The notes under the pieces: generated by a model
The model's input: the letters and a program-made list of their open reading frames with translations, nothing else
Database searches by the model: none
Told to the model about the DNA's origin: nothing
Program-made: the position numbers and the translations under genes
Source of the DNA: Devosia epidermidihirudinis
GTDB lineage: Bacteria; Pseudomonadota; Alphaproteobacteria; Rhizobiales; Devosiaceae
Length of the DNA stretch: 64,000 bases
Direction: 5' to 3'
NCBI RefSeq assembly: GCF_000971295.1
Contig: NZ_LANJ01000011.1
Span: forward strand, 372,001 to 436,000
Part shown: piece by piece, positions 30,856 through 40,839 of the stretch
Numbering within the stretch: position 1 is the stretch's first letter
Layout of the letters: each line of letters begins with the position of its first letter

Positions 30856-32307
30856 GTGTTTGGTATCGACGATATTCTGCAAGCCCTGCTCTCCGAGCTC
30901 CACATCGTCGCCGCTGTTCTGGGCGCGATTTATCTGCTGGCGCTGGTCTGTGCCTTCCGCGAGATCATGAATTCGCGCACCTCGCAGGGCTCGATTGCGT
31001 GGCTGCTGTCCCTGGCGCTGCTGCCGTTCCCAACGGCGTTTCTCTATCTCATCTTCGGCTGGAAGGCGTTTGACGACTACGCCACGGACCGCATCCGCAA
31101 TGGCCGCGCCGCGCGTCCACTGAGGGCCAAGGACCTTGCCCTCATCGACCGGGAAACCAGCCATCGCTGGCCGGTGCAGGTCAAAGTCTCGGAAATCCCC
31201 TTTCTCAATGGCAATGACGTCGAGGTGCTGGTGGACGGCAAGGCGACGTTCGACTCGATCTTTGAGGGCATCGCCAAGGCCAAGACCTATCTGCTGGTGC
31301 AGTTCTACATCGTGCGCGACGACGCGCTGGGGCAGGAACTGGCCGAGCGGCTGATCGAGCGCGCCCGGGCGGGCGTCAGCGTATTCCTGCTCTATGACGA
31401 CATTGGCAGCACCGGCATGCCCAAGCGCTATCGCACGCAGCTGCGTGAGGCGGGCATCAAGGTTGCGGGCTTCAACCAGCGCCATAAGTTCCTGCGCTTT
31501 TACGGCCCCTCCCGCATCAACTACCGCAACCATCGCAAGATCGTGGTGGTGGACGGCGAGCACGCCTGGGTTGGCGGTCATAATGTGGGTGTCGAATATC
31601 TCGGCGAGAACCCGCAATTTGGCCGCTGGCGCGATACCCATGTGCGCGTGTCCGGCCCCGCGGCCTTGGGCTGCGCGCTGCTGTTCCGCGAAGACTGGGA
31701 ATGGGCGACGGGCGAAACCTTACAGGACAGCCCGCCCGAAACGGTGGCGACGCCGGGCGATCAATCGGTTCTCGTCATGGGCAGCGGGCCCGCCGACAAG
31801 CTCGAAGAATGCGCGATTGCCTTTACCGACATCATCGGGCGGGCGCGGGAACGGGTGTGGATCGTCAGCCCCTACTTTGTCCCAGACACCGATATCCGCA
31901 CCGCGCTGTTTGCCGCCAAGCTGCGTGGCGTCGACGTGCGGGTGATGCTGCCCAATGAGCCGGATCATAAACTGGTGTGGCTCGCCAGCATTGCCCATGC
32001 CGACGCCATGGTGGAGCACGGGGTGCCGATTTATCGCTATCAGGACGGCTTCCTGCACCAGAAGGTTGTGCTGATGGACGACCAGATCGCTTCGATCGGC
32101 AGCGTCAACTTCGACAACCGCTCCTTCGCGATCAATTTCGAGATCACCCTGTGGTTCGCCGATGCCAAGACCATCACCACGGTGGAAGACATGCTGACGC
32201 AAGACTTTGCCAAGTGCCGCGAGGTCAGCCTTGATGAGGTGAAGAATCGCAGCCTGCCGATGCGGTTTCTCACGCAGGCAGCAAAGCTGCTGTCGCCGCT
32301 GCTCTAG
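30856..32307 (+). CDS. cls: cardiolipin synthase
   Basis: 483 residues from a GTG. Two N-terminal membrane segments (about 14-30 and 50-68), then two phospholipase-D motifs: NHRKIVVVDG and LHQKVVLMDD, each followed by GSVN/GG-type residues. Makes cardiolipin from phosphatidylglycerol at the inner membrane. The last four bases overlap the convergent solute-binding gene. Confidence 0.92.
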   Translation: MFGIDDILQALLSELHIVAAVLGAIYLLALVCAFREIMNSRTSQGSIAWLLSLALLPFPTAFLYLIFGWKAFDDYATDRIRNGRAARPLRAKDLALIDRETSHRWPVQVKVSEIPFLNGNDVEVLVDGKATFDSIFEGIAKAKTYLLVQFYIVRDDALGQELAERLIERARAGVSVFLLYDDIGSTGMPKRYRTQLREAGIKVAGFNQRHKFLRFYGPSRINYRNHRKIVVVDGEHAWVGGHNVGVEYLGENPQFGRWRDTHVRVSGPAALGCALLFREDWEWATGETLQDSPPETVATPGDQSVLVMGSGPADKLEECAIAFTDIIGRARERVWIVSPYFVPDTDIRTALFAAKLRGVDVRVMLPNEPDHKLVWLASIAHADAMVEHGVPIYRYQDGFLHQKVVLMDDQIASIGSVNFDNRSFAINFEITLWFADAKTITTVEDMLTQDFAKCREVSLDEVKNRSLPMRFLTQAAKLLSPLL

Positions 32308-33335
32308 CGGACCGGTGGCGCGTACAGCAGGCCGCCATTGCTCCACAGCGCATTCTGGCCACGCAACAGCGCAGCGCCGGTTTGCGGGCCGAAGTGGCGA
32401 TCATAGAGCTCAGCATAGTTGCCAATGGCGCGGATAACATCGGCCATGAAAGTCGGCCTAAGCCCAAGGGGCGCGCCGAAATCGCCTTCGACGCCAAGGA
32501 TACGGCGAACGATCGGCGTGCGGGTGGCAGAGAGCGACTCTGTGTTGAGCGAGGTGATGCCGGTTTCTTCGGCGCTGATCACCGCGAATAGCGTCCAGCG
32601 TACGATATTGAACCACTGCTGATCGCCCTCGCGCACGACCGGACCAAGCAATTCCTTGGAGATACGCTCGGGCAGAATGCGGTGGGCAGCAGGCTCCGGC
32701 AAGGCGCGGCGGATACTCTGGAGCTGGCGCGCCGACGCAGAGACGGCCTGGCAGAGCCCCGCCTGATAGGCGAGCGCCAGATCGGCCACGTCTTCATAAG
32801 GCACTTCGGTATAGCTGGCCTGATTGGCGAAGAAGAATTCCTGCATGCGCGCAAGCTCTTCGCCGCCGTCGATCACGCAGACGCTGATATTGTCGAGCTC
32901 GAAGGCCGAGACGACGCCAAGCGATTGGGGCACCAGGAATGCCTGCCCGTCAAAGAAGGCAGTCGCCACGTAAGTGGCGCCATAAAGCGTATCGCGGCGC
33001 TCGGTCCACGGACCGCTGCGGGTGATAACGTCCACTGCCCCGGTCTGCAGCGGCGCGAAACGCGCCTGCCCGCGCAGGGAGCGGAACTCGATCTTGTCGG
33101 GATCCCCAAATACCGCAGCGGCAATGCCACGGCAGAGGTCGACGTCAAAGCCTGACCAGCGCCCATCGGCGTCCTGACGAGCAAAGCCAGGCAGCGCATC
33201 GGATGCGCCACAGATCAGAAATCCGCGGTCGCGGACGGTTTGAAGGGTTTGAGCCTGGGTGGGCAACACGGCGAGCACCAGCGCGCAGCTCAAACCGGCT
33301 GCGGCAATCAGCAATCGCTTCAACACATACAACAC
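32304..33335 (-). CDS. second amino-acid ABC solute-binding protein (AapJ paralogue)
   Basis: About 343 residues from a GTG at 33335 with AAGGAAG upstream. Signal peptide (KRLLIAAAGLSCALVLAVLPTQAQ), then a family 3 solute-binding domain: TVRDRGFLICGASDALPGFA, GFDVDLCRGIAAAVFG, and a C-terminus ALWSNGGLLYAPPVR that parallels AapJ (ALWTNGGLQYAPPIR). It closes the aap operon, 110 bases after the ATPase gene, and is more diverged than AapJ. It may widen the substrate range. Confidence 0.85.
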   Translation of the reverse strand: MLYVLKRLLIAAAGLSCALVLAVLPTQAQTLQTVRDRGFLICGASDALPGFARQDADGRWSGFDVDLCRGIAAAVFGDPDKIEFRSLRGQARFAPLQTGAVDVITRSGPWTERRDTLYGATYVATAFFDGQAFLVPQSLGVVSAFELDNISVCVIDGGEELARMQEFFFANQASYTEVPYEDVADLALAYQAGLCQAVSASARQLQSIRRALPEPAAHRILPERISKELLGPVVREGDQQWFNIVRWTLFAVISAEETGITSLNTESLSATRTPIVRRILGVEGDFGAPLGLRPTFMADVIRAIGNYAELYDRHFGPQTGAALLRGQNALWSNGGLLYAPPVR

Positions 33336-33445
33336 TCTGATCGGCTTCCTTGCCCTGCCGGACCATATTGGCGGGTGAGCCGTGGGCGTCAAGCCAATGC
33401 GCAGAGCGCATTGGCTTTATCGACAGAACAGGTCCGCAGTCGGTC

Positions 33446-34234
<789 letters not shown>

Positions 34235-34237
34235 AAC

Positions 34238-35359
34238 TTACCTCTTGTGCCCGGTATCCAGCCGCCGCTCCATCCAGAGCGAGTAGCGAGACATGGCGAA
34301 ACAGAAAATCCAGAACATGAACGCGGCGAATACGTAACCCGTTACAGCCTGTGTTGGCGATGCCCAATTGATGTCCGAGCTCGCGGCCTGGACGGTATTG
34401 AGCAGATCGAAAATGCCCACGATGGAGACCAGCGAGGTGTCCTTGAAGAGGGCGATGAAGGTGTTGACGATGCCGGGGATGACGTTCTTAAGCGCCTGCG
34501 GCAGGACGATGAGAAGCGTCCGCTTCCAATAGCCAAGGCCCAACGCCGCGCCCGCCTCATATTGCCCACGGGGCAGAGCCTGAAGCCCGCCGCGCACCAC
34601 TTCGGCCAGATAGGCCGAGGAGAACAACGTTACGCCCACGAGCGCCCGCAGGAGCTTATCGACCGTCATGCCCTGCGGCATGAACAGCGGCAGCATGATC
34701 GAGGCCATGAACAGCACAGTGATCAGCGGCACAGCGCGCCATAGTTCGATGAACATGACGCAGAGCGTCTTGATGATCGGCAGTTTGGACTGACGCCCGA
34801 GGGCAAGCAGAATGCCGAGCGGGATCGAGCCGATAATGCCCACCAGCGAGATGATGAGCGTGACCATGAGGCCGCCCCACTGTTCTGTGGGCACATGGCG
34901 TAGGCCGAACACATCGCCCGCCAGCAGATAATAGCTGACCACCGGGAAGACGACGAAGAACAGCAAGGCATTGGTGCGCTTGAATGGCGCAGACGGGATC
35001 AGCAGCGGGATGATGAGCAGAGCCAGCATCGCGAATACGATGTTCGGGCGCCAGTATTCCGTCATCGGATAAAAGCCGTAGATGAAGAAGTTGAAGCGCG
35101 CAGCGATATAGGCCCAGCATGCCCCTGCCCCTTCGGCACGGCATTGTTCCACCGTGCCACCCGGCATGACCGCATGGCCGAACAGGAAGTTGTAGATCGG
35201 TGGAATGATCCACATCAGCAGCAGCGCACCCAATACGGTGAGCAGACTGTTGGAGGGCGTCGAGAACAGGTTGTGGCGCGCCCAGTCTATCGGGCCGCCG
35301 GTGCGGCCGGGAGCAGGACGGGCGTCAACCAGGTCCTGGCGGATGTAAACATTGTCCAT
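34238..35359 (-). CDS. aapM: general amino acid ABC permease AapM
   Basis: 373 residues. AapM-type N-terminus with conserved NNL-like segment (RHNLFSTPSNSLLTVLGALLLMW), eight or so membrane segments and the EAA loop EAGAALGLGYWKRTLLIVLPQALKNVIPG. AGGAG sits seven bases before the ATG at 35359, favouring it over the ATG two codons upstream. Confidence 0.92.
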   Translation of the reverse strand: MDNVYIRQDLVDARPAPGRTGGPIDWARHNLFSTPSNSLLTVLGALLLMWIIPPIYNFLFGHAVMPGGTVEQCRAEGAGACWAYIAARFNFFIYGFYPMTEYWRPNIVFAMLALLIIPLLIPSAPFKRTNALLFFVVFPVVSYYLLAGDVFGLRHVPTEQWGGLMVTLIISLVGIIGSIPLGILLALGRQSKLPIIKTLCVMFIELWRAVPLITVLFMASIMLPLFMPQGMTVDKLLRALVGVTLFSSAYLAEVVRGGLQALPRGQYEAGAALGLGYWKRTLLIVLPQALKNVIPGIVNTFIALFKDTSLVSIVGIFDLLNTVQAASSDINWASPTQAVTGYVFAAFMFWIFCFAMSRYSLWMERRLDTGHKR

Positions 35360-35369
35360 GGCCATTCTC

Positions 35370-36908
35370 CTAGCGCTCCACCAATGCGACGCGGGAATTG
35401 TACCAATTCATGAACGCCGAGGTCAGCAGCGAGAACGTCAGGTAAACCGCCATGGTCATGGCAATCACTTCGATGGCCTTGCCGGTTTGGTTGAGGGTCG
35501 TTCCGGTGAAGACGTTGACCAGCTCGGGATAACCGATGGCGGCACCGAGCGATGAGTTCTTGGTCAGGTTCAGATATTGGCTGGTCAGCGGCGGCACGAT
35601 GACCCGCATGGCCTGCGGGACGATCACAAGACGCAGCCGGTCGCCTTCCTTCAGACCCAGCGATTGGGCCGCTTCCGTCTGCCCCTTGCTGACCGCGCGA
35701 ATGCCGCCACGGACGTTCTCCGCAATGAAGGCCGCCGTGTAGATCGAGAGGCCGAACACCAGCGCGACGAATTCAGGCGGCAGCTGGAAGCCACCTTTGA
35801 AGTTGAAACGCTCTAACACCGGGACCTCGAACGCCAGTTCGGCGCCGGTGGACCAGTAGATAAAGGCCGGTATACCGATGACGATCAGGATCAGCAGCGC
35901 GGTTGGAAAACGGGCTTCGCTGGGTGGGCGATCCGCCGCGCGTTCCTGCACGATCCAGGCGACGACGGCTCCGGCGATGACACTGCCAATCCCGATGGCC
36001 AGCGTCGACCACGTCGAAAACATCGCCGAGAGCAGCGTCGACAGGATCACCCAAGTGAAGACAAAGCCCAGAATAGCGCGACCTATCGGGGCAAATCGCG
36101 TAAGCGACAGCGCCGCAACGACCACGGCGCCGATCCAGACGAGCGCCGGATTGGCTCCAATCGCGGTGACGATGTGGCCCAGCAGCGTAAAGGCTAGAAG
36201 TCCGATCAGCAGCGAGACGGCGGCGTCGGCCACCTTGCTGGCATTGATGACATAGCGTGGATAGCGACCGGTCGCTGTGCGCTCCCTTGTGGCCCAGATG
36301 CCGATGCCAATTGCCAAGATTATGCTGACCACGATGGCGACAACCACCCAGATAAACTCATGGTCGGGCATGGGGCGCGGCACCATGAGCCCGCGCTGGT
36401 TGATGAAAATGTCGAGCGGCAACTCGAACGACTGCCGCACGGCCGGCATCGCCTTGAGCACGGCGAAGTACCAGAAGAACAATTGCAGCAGCAGCGGGAT
36501 GTTGCGGATGGTCTCGATATAGACCGTGGCGACCCGAGCGATCAGCCAATTGGACGACAGGCGCGCAATACCAAGGGTGAAGCCCAAAATCGTCGCGAAG
36601 AAAATACCGATAACCGCGACCAGCAGCGTATTGAGCAACCCGGCGAGGAAGGCCTGCCAGTAGAACGAGCTTCTGCTCCAGGGGAACAGCGTGAAACTGA
36701 TATCGAAACCAGCGGTGCGGAACAGGAAGTCGAAGCCAGTGGTTTTGTTCTGCGCGGCGAGGTTCTGCGCGGTGTTGAGAATGATCCAGCCGAAAAAGGC
36801 GATGACGGCGGCGGCGACGAGTACCTGGTAGAGAATGCCGCGGAAGACCGGGTCATTCAGAAGAGAGGGGCGCGGGGCGCTCCCCGTTGTGTGGTCGAGC
36901 ACGGCCAT
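35370..36908 (-). CDS. aapQ: general amino acid ABC permease AapQ, with extra membrane domain
   Basis: 512 residues, about 110 more than usual AapQ (near 400). Normal parts: N-terminal FLFRTAGFDISFTLFPWS, IETIRNIPLLLQLFFWY, FNFKGGFQLPPEFVALV, and the EAA loop EAAQSLGLKEGDRLRLVIVPQAMR. Between about 220 and 333, where AapQ normally has a short link, there are roughly three to four additional hydrophobic segments (VSLLIGLLAFTLLGHIV, ALVWIGAVVVAALSLT, LGFVFTWVILSTLLS, LAIGIGSVIAGAVVAW). The frame is unbroken, so it appears functional. Confidence 0.9.
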   Translation of the reverse strand: MAVLDHTTGSAPRPSLLNDPVFRGILYQVLVAAAVIAFFGWIILNTAQNLAAQNKTTGFDFLFRTAGFDISFTLFPWSRSSFYWQAFLAGLLNTLLVAVIGIFFATILGFTLGIARLSSNWLIARVATVYIETIRNIPLLLQLFFWYFAVLKAMPAVRQSFELPLDIFINQRGLMVPRPMPDHEFIWVVVAIVVSIILAIGIGIWATRERTATGRYPRYVINASKVADAAVSLLIGLLAFTLLGHIVTAIGANPALVWIGAVVVAALSLTRFAPIGRAILGFVFTWVILSTLLSAMFSTWSTLAIGIGSVIAGAVVAWIVQERAADRPPSEARFPTALLILIVIGIPAFIYWSTGAELAFEVPVLERFNFKGGFQLPPEFVALVFGLSIYTAAFIAENVRGGIRAVSKGQTEAAQSLGLKEGDRLRLVIVPQAMRVIVPPLTSQYLNLTKNSSLGAAIGYPELVNVFTGTTLNQTGKAIEVIAMTMAVYLTFSLLTSAFMNWYNSRVALVER

Positions 36909-37050
36909 GGGGCATGCAATCCTTTGCTGCTAACCGAAACGCCTGTTGCATCAAATGACAAAGCTTCGCCGTCGCGGCTTCCGCCACGCGCAAATCACCA
37001 GCCCGGCCGGTGTTGTCTCTTGGTCAAAGTCGTCCGTTCAAACCAAAACC

Positions 37051-37072
37051 GGCGCTCCTTGTGGGGAGCGCC
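37051..37072 (-). terminator. partial terminator between aapJ and aapQ
   Basis: An eight-base perfect stem GGCGCTCC/GGAGCGCC with a six-base loop, followed leftward by GG and TTTTGG. Such an element after the binding-protein gene would lower expression of the membrane genes relative to aapJ and protect the aapJ message. Confidence 0.7.
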
Positions 37073-37088
37073 GGGCTTGTGATCGCGA

Positions 37089-38105
37089 TTAGCGGATCGG
37101 CGGAGCGTATTGCAGACCACCGTTGGTCCACAGCGCGTTCAGGCCGCGTTCGAGGCCAATGTCAGTGGATGGCCCCACATTGCGTTCAAAGGCTTCGCCG
37201 TAATTACCGACGAGCTTGACGATCTGGTATGCCCAATCCTTGTTGAGGCCAATCGGGGTACCGAAGTCACCCTCGACGCCCAGCAGGCGCTTGATGGCTG
37301 GATTATCCGAGCCGAGCATTTCGTCGACATTGGCCGAGGTTACGCCCAGCTCTTCAGCTTCGAGCAGCGCGTAATAAGACCAGCGGTTGATCTTGAACCA
37401 CAGATCGTCCCCCTGACGCACCACGGGGCCGAGTGGCTCCTTGGAAATGATTTCGGGCAGGATGATGTGGTCATCTGGAACGGCGAACTTGGAGCGCTCA
37501 GCGGCCAGCGCGGACGCGTCGGTGGTGTAGACGTCGCAGCGGCCATCTTCATAAGCCTTCACCACTTCGTCCTGATCGACGAACACGACGGTGTTGAACT
37601 CGAGATTATTGGCGGCAAAATAGTCGGCGGCGTTCAGTTCGGTCGTTGTGCCGGATTCGATGCAGATAGCGGCGCCGCTCAATTCGAGCGCACCGTTGAT
37701 GCCATCGGCCTTGCGGACCATGAAGCCCTGGCCGTCATAGTACATGGTGCCGATGAAGCTGATACCGAGGTCGGTATCGCGGCTCATGGTCCAGGTCGTG
37801 GTGCGGGAAAGAATGTCGATTTCGCCTGCCGAGAGAGCAGCAAAGCGCTCTTGCGAGGTCAGTGGCGTGAAGCGAACGGCGTCGGCATTGTTAAACACGG
37901 CGGCTGCTACCGCGCGACAGAAGTCGACTTCCAGGCCAGTCCAGACGTTATTGGCGTCGGGCGCGGAGAACCCGGCCACCCCGCCTGTCACGCCACATTG
38001 AATGTAGCCTTTGGCTTTTACGTCACTGAGAATATCGGCGTGGGCTGCGGTTGCACCAAGGCTGACTGAGGCCGCAAGAACGAACGTCACGAGCGTCTTT
38101 TTCAT
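37089..38105 (-). CDS. aapJ: general amino acid-binding protein AapJ
   Basis: 338 residues from the ATG at 38105. Signal peptide (MKKTLVTFVLAASVSLGATAAHA), then VKAKGYIQCGVTGGVAGFSAPD, GLEVDFCRAVAAAVFN, and SRTTTWTMSRDTDLG typical of AapJ/BztA. Delivers amino acids to AapQMP from the periplasm. AAGGCA precedes the ATG. First gene of the leftward aapJQMP operon, with a leader of up to 200 bases shared with divergent metC. Confidence 0.93.
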   Translation of the reverse strand: MKKTLVTFVLAASVSLGATAAHADILSDVKAKGYIQCGVTGGVAGFSAPDANNVWTGLEVDFCRAVAAAVFNNADAVRFTPLTSQERFAALSAGEIDILSRTTTWTMSRDTDLGISFIGTMYYDGQGFMVRKADGINGALELSGAAICIESGTTTELNAADYFAANNLEFNTVVFVDQDEVVKAYEDGRCDVYTTDASALAAERSKFAVPDDHIILPEIISKEPLGPVVRQGDDLWFKINRWSYYALLEAEELGVTSANVDEMLGSDNPAIKRLLGVEGDFGTPIGLNKDWAYQIVKLVGNYGEAFERNVGPSTDIGLERGLNALWTNGGLQYAPPIR

Positions 38106-38305
38106 TGTGTTGCCTTTTGTTTCCTGACCTGATCCGGGAGCAAAAGCCTTGTGCCATCGTCCCCGGTGGCACCTCCACCTTTTATTGGTGGTTATGATGC
38201 TGGTAAGCATGCAAGCGTCTATTGACTGATGCGTCAAGGGCAGAAGGCGTGTTGAGACAGCATAGCTGTCACTTTAATAGCCAAGACGCAGCACATGATC
38301 GAAAT
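38106..38305. promoter_or_regulatory. divergent aapJ/metC control region
   Basis: About 200 bases between divergent starts. It contains two hairpin-forming segments: GTGCCA/TGGCAC (on the aapJ side, near 38140-38172) and CCACC/GGTGG near 38170-38190. No known riboswitch pattern was recognised. Confidence 0.35.
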
Positions 38306-39511
38306 ATGAGCACAGAGCCTACTATGAATGAGCACAATAACGGCAAAGTCGGCGAGCAGAGTATAGAAACGCTGCTTACCCATTTGGGCCGTCAACCCGA
38401 CGACCACTTCGGCTTCGTCAATACGCCGGTCTATCGCGGCTCCACAGTGCTGTTCAAAACGCTGGATGATCTGGACGCGCAAAGTCAGCGCTACCTTTAT
38501 GGCCGCGCTGGCAACCCAACTACCGATGGCGTCGAAGAAATCGTCAACGCTCTGGAAGGCGGCTATCGCACACGGCTGCTGCCGTCGGGCGTTGCAGCCA
38601 TCACCGTTGCGATCCTCAGCTGCGTCAAAGCGGGCGATGAAGTGCTCATCTGCGACAATGCCTATGAGCCAGGCCGGCAGTTCGCCGATGACTTCCTGGA
38701 GCGATTCGGCGTCAACATCCGGTATTATGACCCGGGCATTGGCGCGGGCTTGCGCGATTTCATGTCGCCGCGCACCAAGGCGATTCTCGCCGAAAGCCCC
38801 GGCTCGCTGACATTCGAGCTGCAGGACATTCGCGCCTTCGCTGAGGCCGCCCACGCAGGCGGCGCCAAGCTGATTGTCGACAACAGCTGGGCATCCCCTT
38901 TGTATTTCAAGCCCTTGGAGCTTGGCGCTGACATTGTGATTCACGCCGGCACCAAGATGTTCGTGGGCCATTCGGACGCCTTTGCGGGGACTGTGACGGC
39001 CACTGAGGCCTGCTGGCCCGAGGTTGAGCTCATCCGCCGTCGCCTCGGCTTCTTCACCTCGGGCGATGATGCATACTTGGTGGCGCGCGGTTTGCGCACG
39101 CTCTCGATTCGCATGGCCGAACATGAGCGCCGCGCGCTGGAGATTGCGACGTGGCTTGAATCGCAGCCCGAAGTTGCCTCAGTGCTGCACCCTGCACTGC
39201 CCAGCCACCCCGATCACACGCTGTTCAAACGCGACTTCAAGGGATCGGGCAGCCTGTTCGGGGTGATTCTCGCGCCAGCACCGCGCGCGTCAGTGGCGGC
39301 TTTTGTCGATCAGCTTGAGCTTTTCACCATGGGCTATTCATGGGGCGGCTACGAAAGCCTCTGCCTGCCTGTGGTCCTGGGCGACAATCGCACCGCAAAG
39401 CCATGGACGCATGAGGGTAATCTGTTCCGTCTGCATATTGGCTTTGAGGGCGTTGAAGACCTAAAAGCCGATTTGAGTGCAGCTATCGAGCGTTACACAC
39501 GCGCGCGCTGA
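38306..39511 (+). CDS. metC: cystathionine beta-lyase
   Basis: About 401 residues (the ATG at 38324 is an alternative start). Cys/Met-metabolism PLP enzyme: QRYLYGRAGNPTTDGVEEIVNALEGG, LLPSGVAAITVAILSCVKAGDEVL, VDNSWASPLYFKPLELGADIVIHAGTKMFVGHSD with the PLP lysine, and TLFKRDFKGSGSLFG. It cleaves cystathionine to homocysteine or acts as a cysteine-S-conjugate lyase. Confidence 0.88.
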   Translation: MSTEPTMNEHNNGKVGEQSIETLLTHLGRQPDDHFGFVNTPVYRGSTVLFKTLDDLDAQSQRYLYGRAGNPTTDGVEEIVNALEGGYRTRLLPSGVAAITVAILSCVKAGDEVLICDNAYEPGRQFADDFLERFGVNIRYYDPGIGAGLRDFMSPRTKAILAESPGSLTFELQDIRAFAEAAHAGGAKLIVDNSWASPLYFKPLELGADIVIHAGTKMFVGHSDAFAGTVTATEACWPEVELIRRRLGFFTSGDDAYLVARGLRTLSIRMAEHERRALEIATWLESQPEVASVLHPALPSHPDHTLFKRDFKGSGSLFGVILAPAPRASVAAFVDQLELFTMGYSWGGYESLCLPVVLGDNRTAKPWTHEGNLFRLHIGFEGVEDLKADLSAAIERYTRAR

Positions 39512-40239
39512 AAGGCGCGTTTGATGGCCGGAAAACCGCGGCGGATGATTCGTCCGTCGCGTTTTTCAAACAGCCAGCCACGGCTCGCGAACAAATAGCG
39601 CACCAGATAAGCGCCCACCATGCCGACGAAAAAGCCGCCAAACACGTCCGTGGGGTAATGCATCCCCACGGGAACGCGGGAAATTCCCACCACAACGCCG
39701 ATCAGCAAAAACAATCCGAACAGGCGCGGCCAGAGGAAGCCGATGACGAATGCGAGCGCAATCGCGGTCGTCGTGTGGCCTGACGGAAAGCTCTGATAGG
39801 TCCAGTCATTCAAAACGCTGTGGAAAGAAAATGCGCCGTTGGTGTCAAATTCCACAGGCCGCCCCCGTCCAATCAGCCTCTTGAGCAGGTTGGACAGTAG
39901 CCCGGGCGCACCGACACCGAGGAAGAAGAAGGCTGACAACAGTGCTGCCTCCAAAGTCGCCTCATAGGCTACCAGCTTGCCCCTGCCCCGCAGCGCTAAC
40001 AATGCCACCAGAAAGGCAATGGTCAGCACCAGTGACGGGATCAAAACCCAGTCAGACAGGCCGTAATCGGTAATCCAGAAAAACGGCGCCCGCCACGCCT
40101 CGGGCCAGCCGATGGCCCCGCGCGACGCCCAAACGTCAATCTGTGAAAGGGCCAGAAGGCCGATCAAAACGCCCACACAAAAGAGTGGCCAGCGTCGTGT
40201 ACCCAGGCCCAGCGGCCAGATTTTGCTCAAATCAATCAT
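39493..40239 (-). CDS. PAP2 family membrane phosphatase
   Basis: 248 residues, about six membrane segments. The three PAP2 motifs are intact: KRLIGRGRP, PSGH, and SRVPVGMHYPTD. It dephosphorylates lipid phosphates such as undecaprenyl pyrophosphate or phosphatidic acid at the membrane. The start MIDLSKIW at 40239 is preferred to one 17 codons upstream. Its end overlaps the end of metC. Confidence 0.88.
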   Translation of the reverse strand: MIDLSKIWPLGLGTRRWPLFCVGVLIGLLALSQIDVWASRGAIGWPEAWRAPFFWITDYGLSDWVLIPSLVLTIAFLVALLALRGRGKLVAYEATLEAALLSAFFFLGVGAPGLLSNLLKRLIGRGRPVEFDTNGAFSFHSVLNDWTYQSFPSGHTTTAIALAFVIGFLWPRLFGLFLLIGVVVGISRVPVGMHYPTDVFGGFFVGMVGAYLVRYLFASRGWLFEKRDGRIIRRGFPAIKRAFQRARV

Positions 40240-40341
40240 GCATTTGTTCTCCGGCTGTGGAGAGTTTGCGTCAAGTGCACGATCTTGCAAACAAGCGCTT
40301 GCAAGTTCGAAACGAACACGCTAGTTCAGCCGTCGTGAAGT

Positions 40342-40418
40342 CGGAGTGTAGCTCAGCCTGGTAGAGCACCGGTTTTGGGAACCGGGGGTCCAAAGTTCGA
40401 ATCTTTGTACTCCGACCA
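40342..40418 (+). tRNA. tRNA-Pro (TGG)
   Basis: Acceptor stem CGGAGTG/TACTCCG, anticodon TGG, T-loop GTTCGAATC, discriminator A and encoded CCA. Confidence 0.95.
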
Positions 40419-40461
40419 CACAACTGCCTTTAAGGCGACCGCATTGTGTTGAGGACTTTGC

Positions 40462-40767
40462 ATGACCGCCCTTATCTACCGCCCGGCCCGCAATGCCATG
40501 CAGTCGGGTAAAGGCAAGTCAAAGCAATGGCTTCTGGTGCATGAGCAGGCAACTGCGCGCACCATCGATCCGCTGATGGGCTATACGAGCTCTACCGACA
40601 CCCGTCAGCAGGTTAAACTCTCCTTCGATACTCTCGAACTTGCCGAAGCTTACGCGCAGAAGAATGGCATCGCCTATTCTGTGCAGCCGGCACATGAAGC
40701 CACGCCAAAGCGCGTCAGCTATCCAGACAATTTCAGATCCGACCGCAAGACGCCCTGGACGCATTAG
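40462..40767 (+). CDS. NDUFS4-like NADH dehydrogenase accessory subunit
   Basis: 101 residues: ALIYRPARNAMQSGKGKSKQWLLVHE, SSTDTRQQVKLSFDTLELAEAYAQKNGIAYSVQ, and PKRVSYPDNFRSDRKTPWTH. This is the alphaproteobacterial homologue of mitochondrial NDUFS4 (18 kDa subunit), an accessory protein of complex I. It lies apart from the nuo operon, next to tRNA-Pro. Confidence 0.9.
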   Translation: MTALIYRPARNAMQSGKGKSKQWLLVHEQATARTIDPLMGYTSSTDTRQQVKLSFDTLELAEAYAQKNGIAYSVQPAHEATPKRVSYPDNFRSDRKTPWTH

Positions 40768-40839
40768 TCGTCACAATGTCACGCAAAGTTCGTAATGCGC
40801 CGCAAGTGATTGTGGCGCATTTGTTTTTGGGGGACGTGC

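Noticed and set aside
37110..38069. 319-codon rightward frame opposite aapJ
   Set aside because: A long mirror frame caused by GC-rich codon use; aapJ on the other strand has signal peptide and family motifs. Similar long mirror frames opposite the sugar-operon genes (43864-44754, 44960-46315, 47242-48309, 50117-51847) were rejected for the same reason.
38106..38305. SAM riboswitch upstream of metC
   Set aside because: Methionine genes in this class often have one, but no SAM-II or SAM/SAH core could be matched in the leader.
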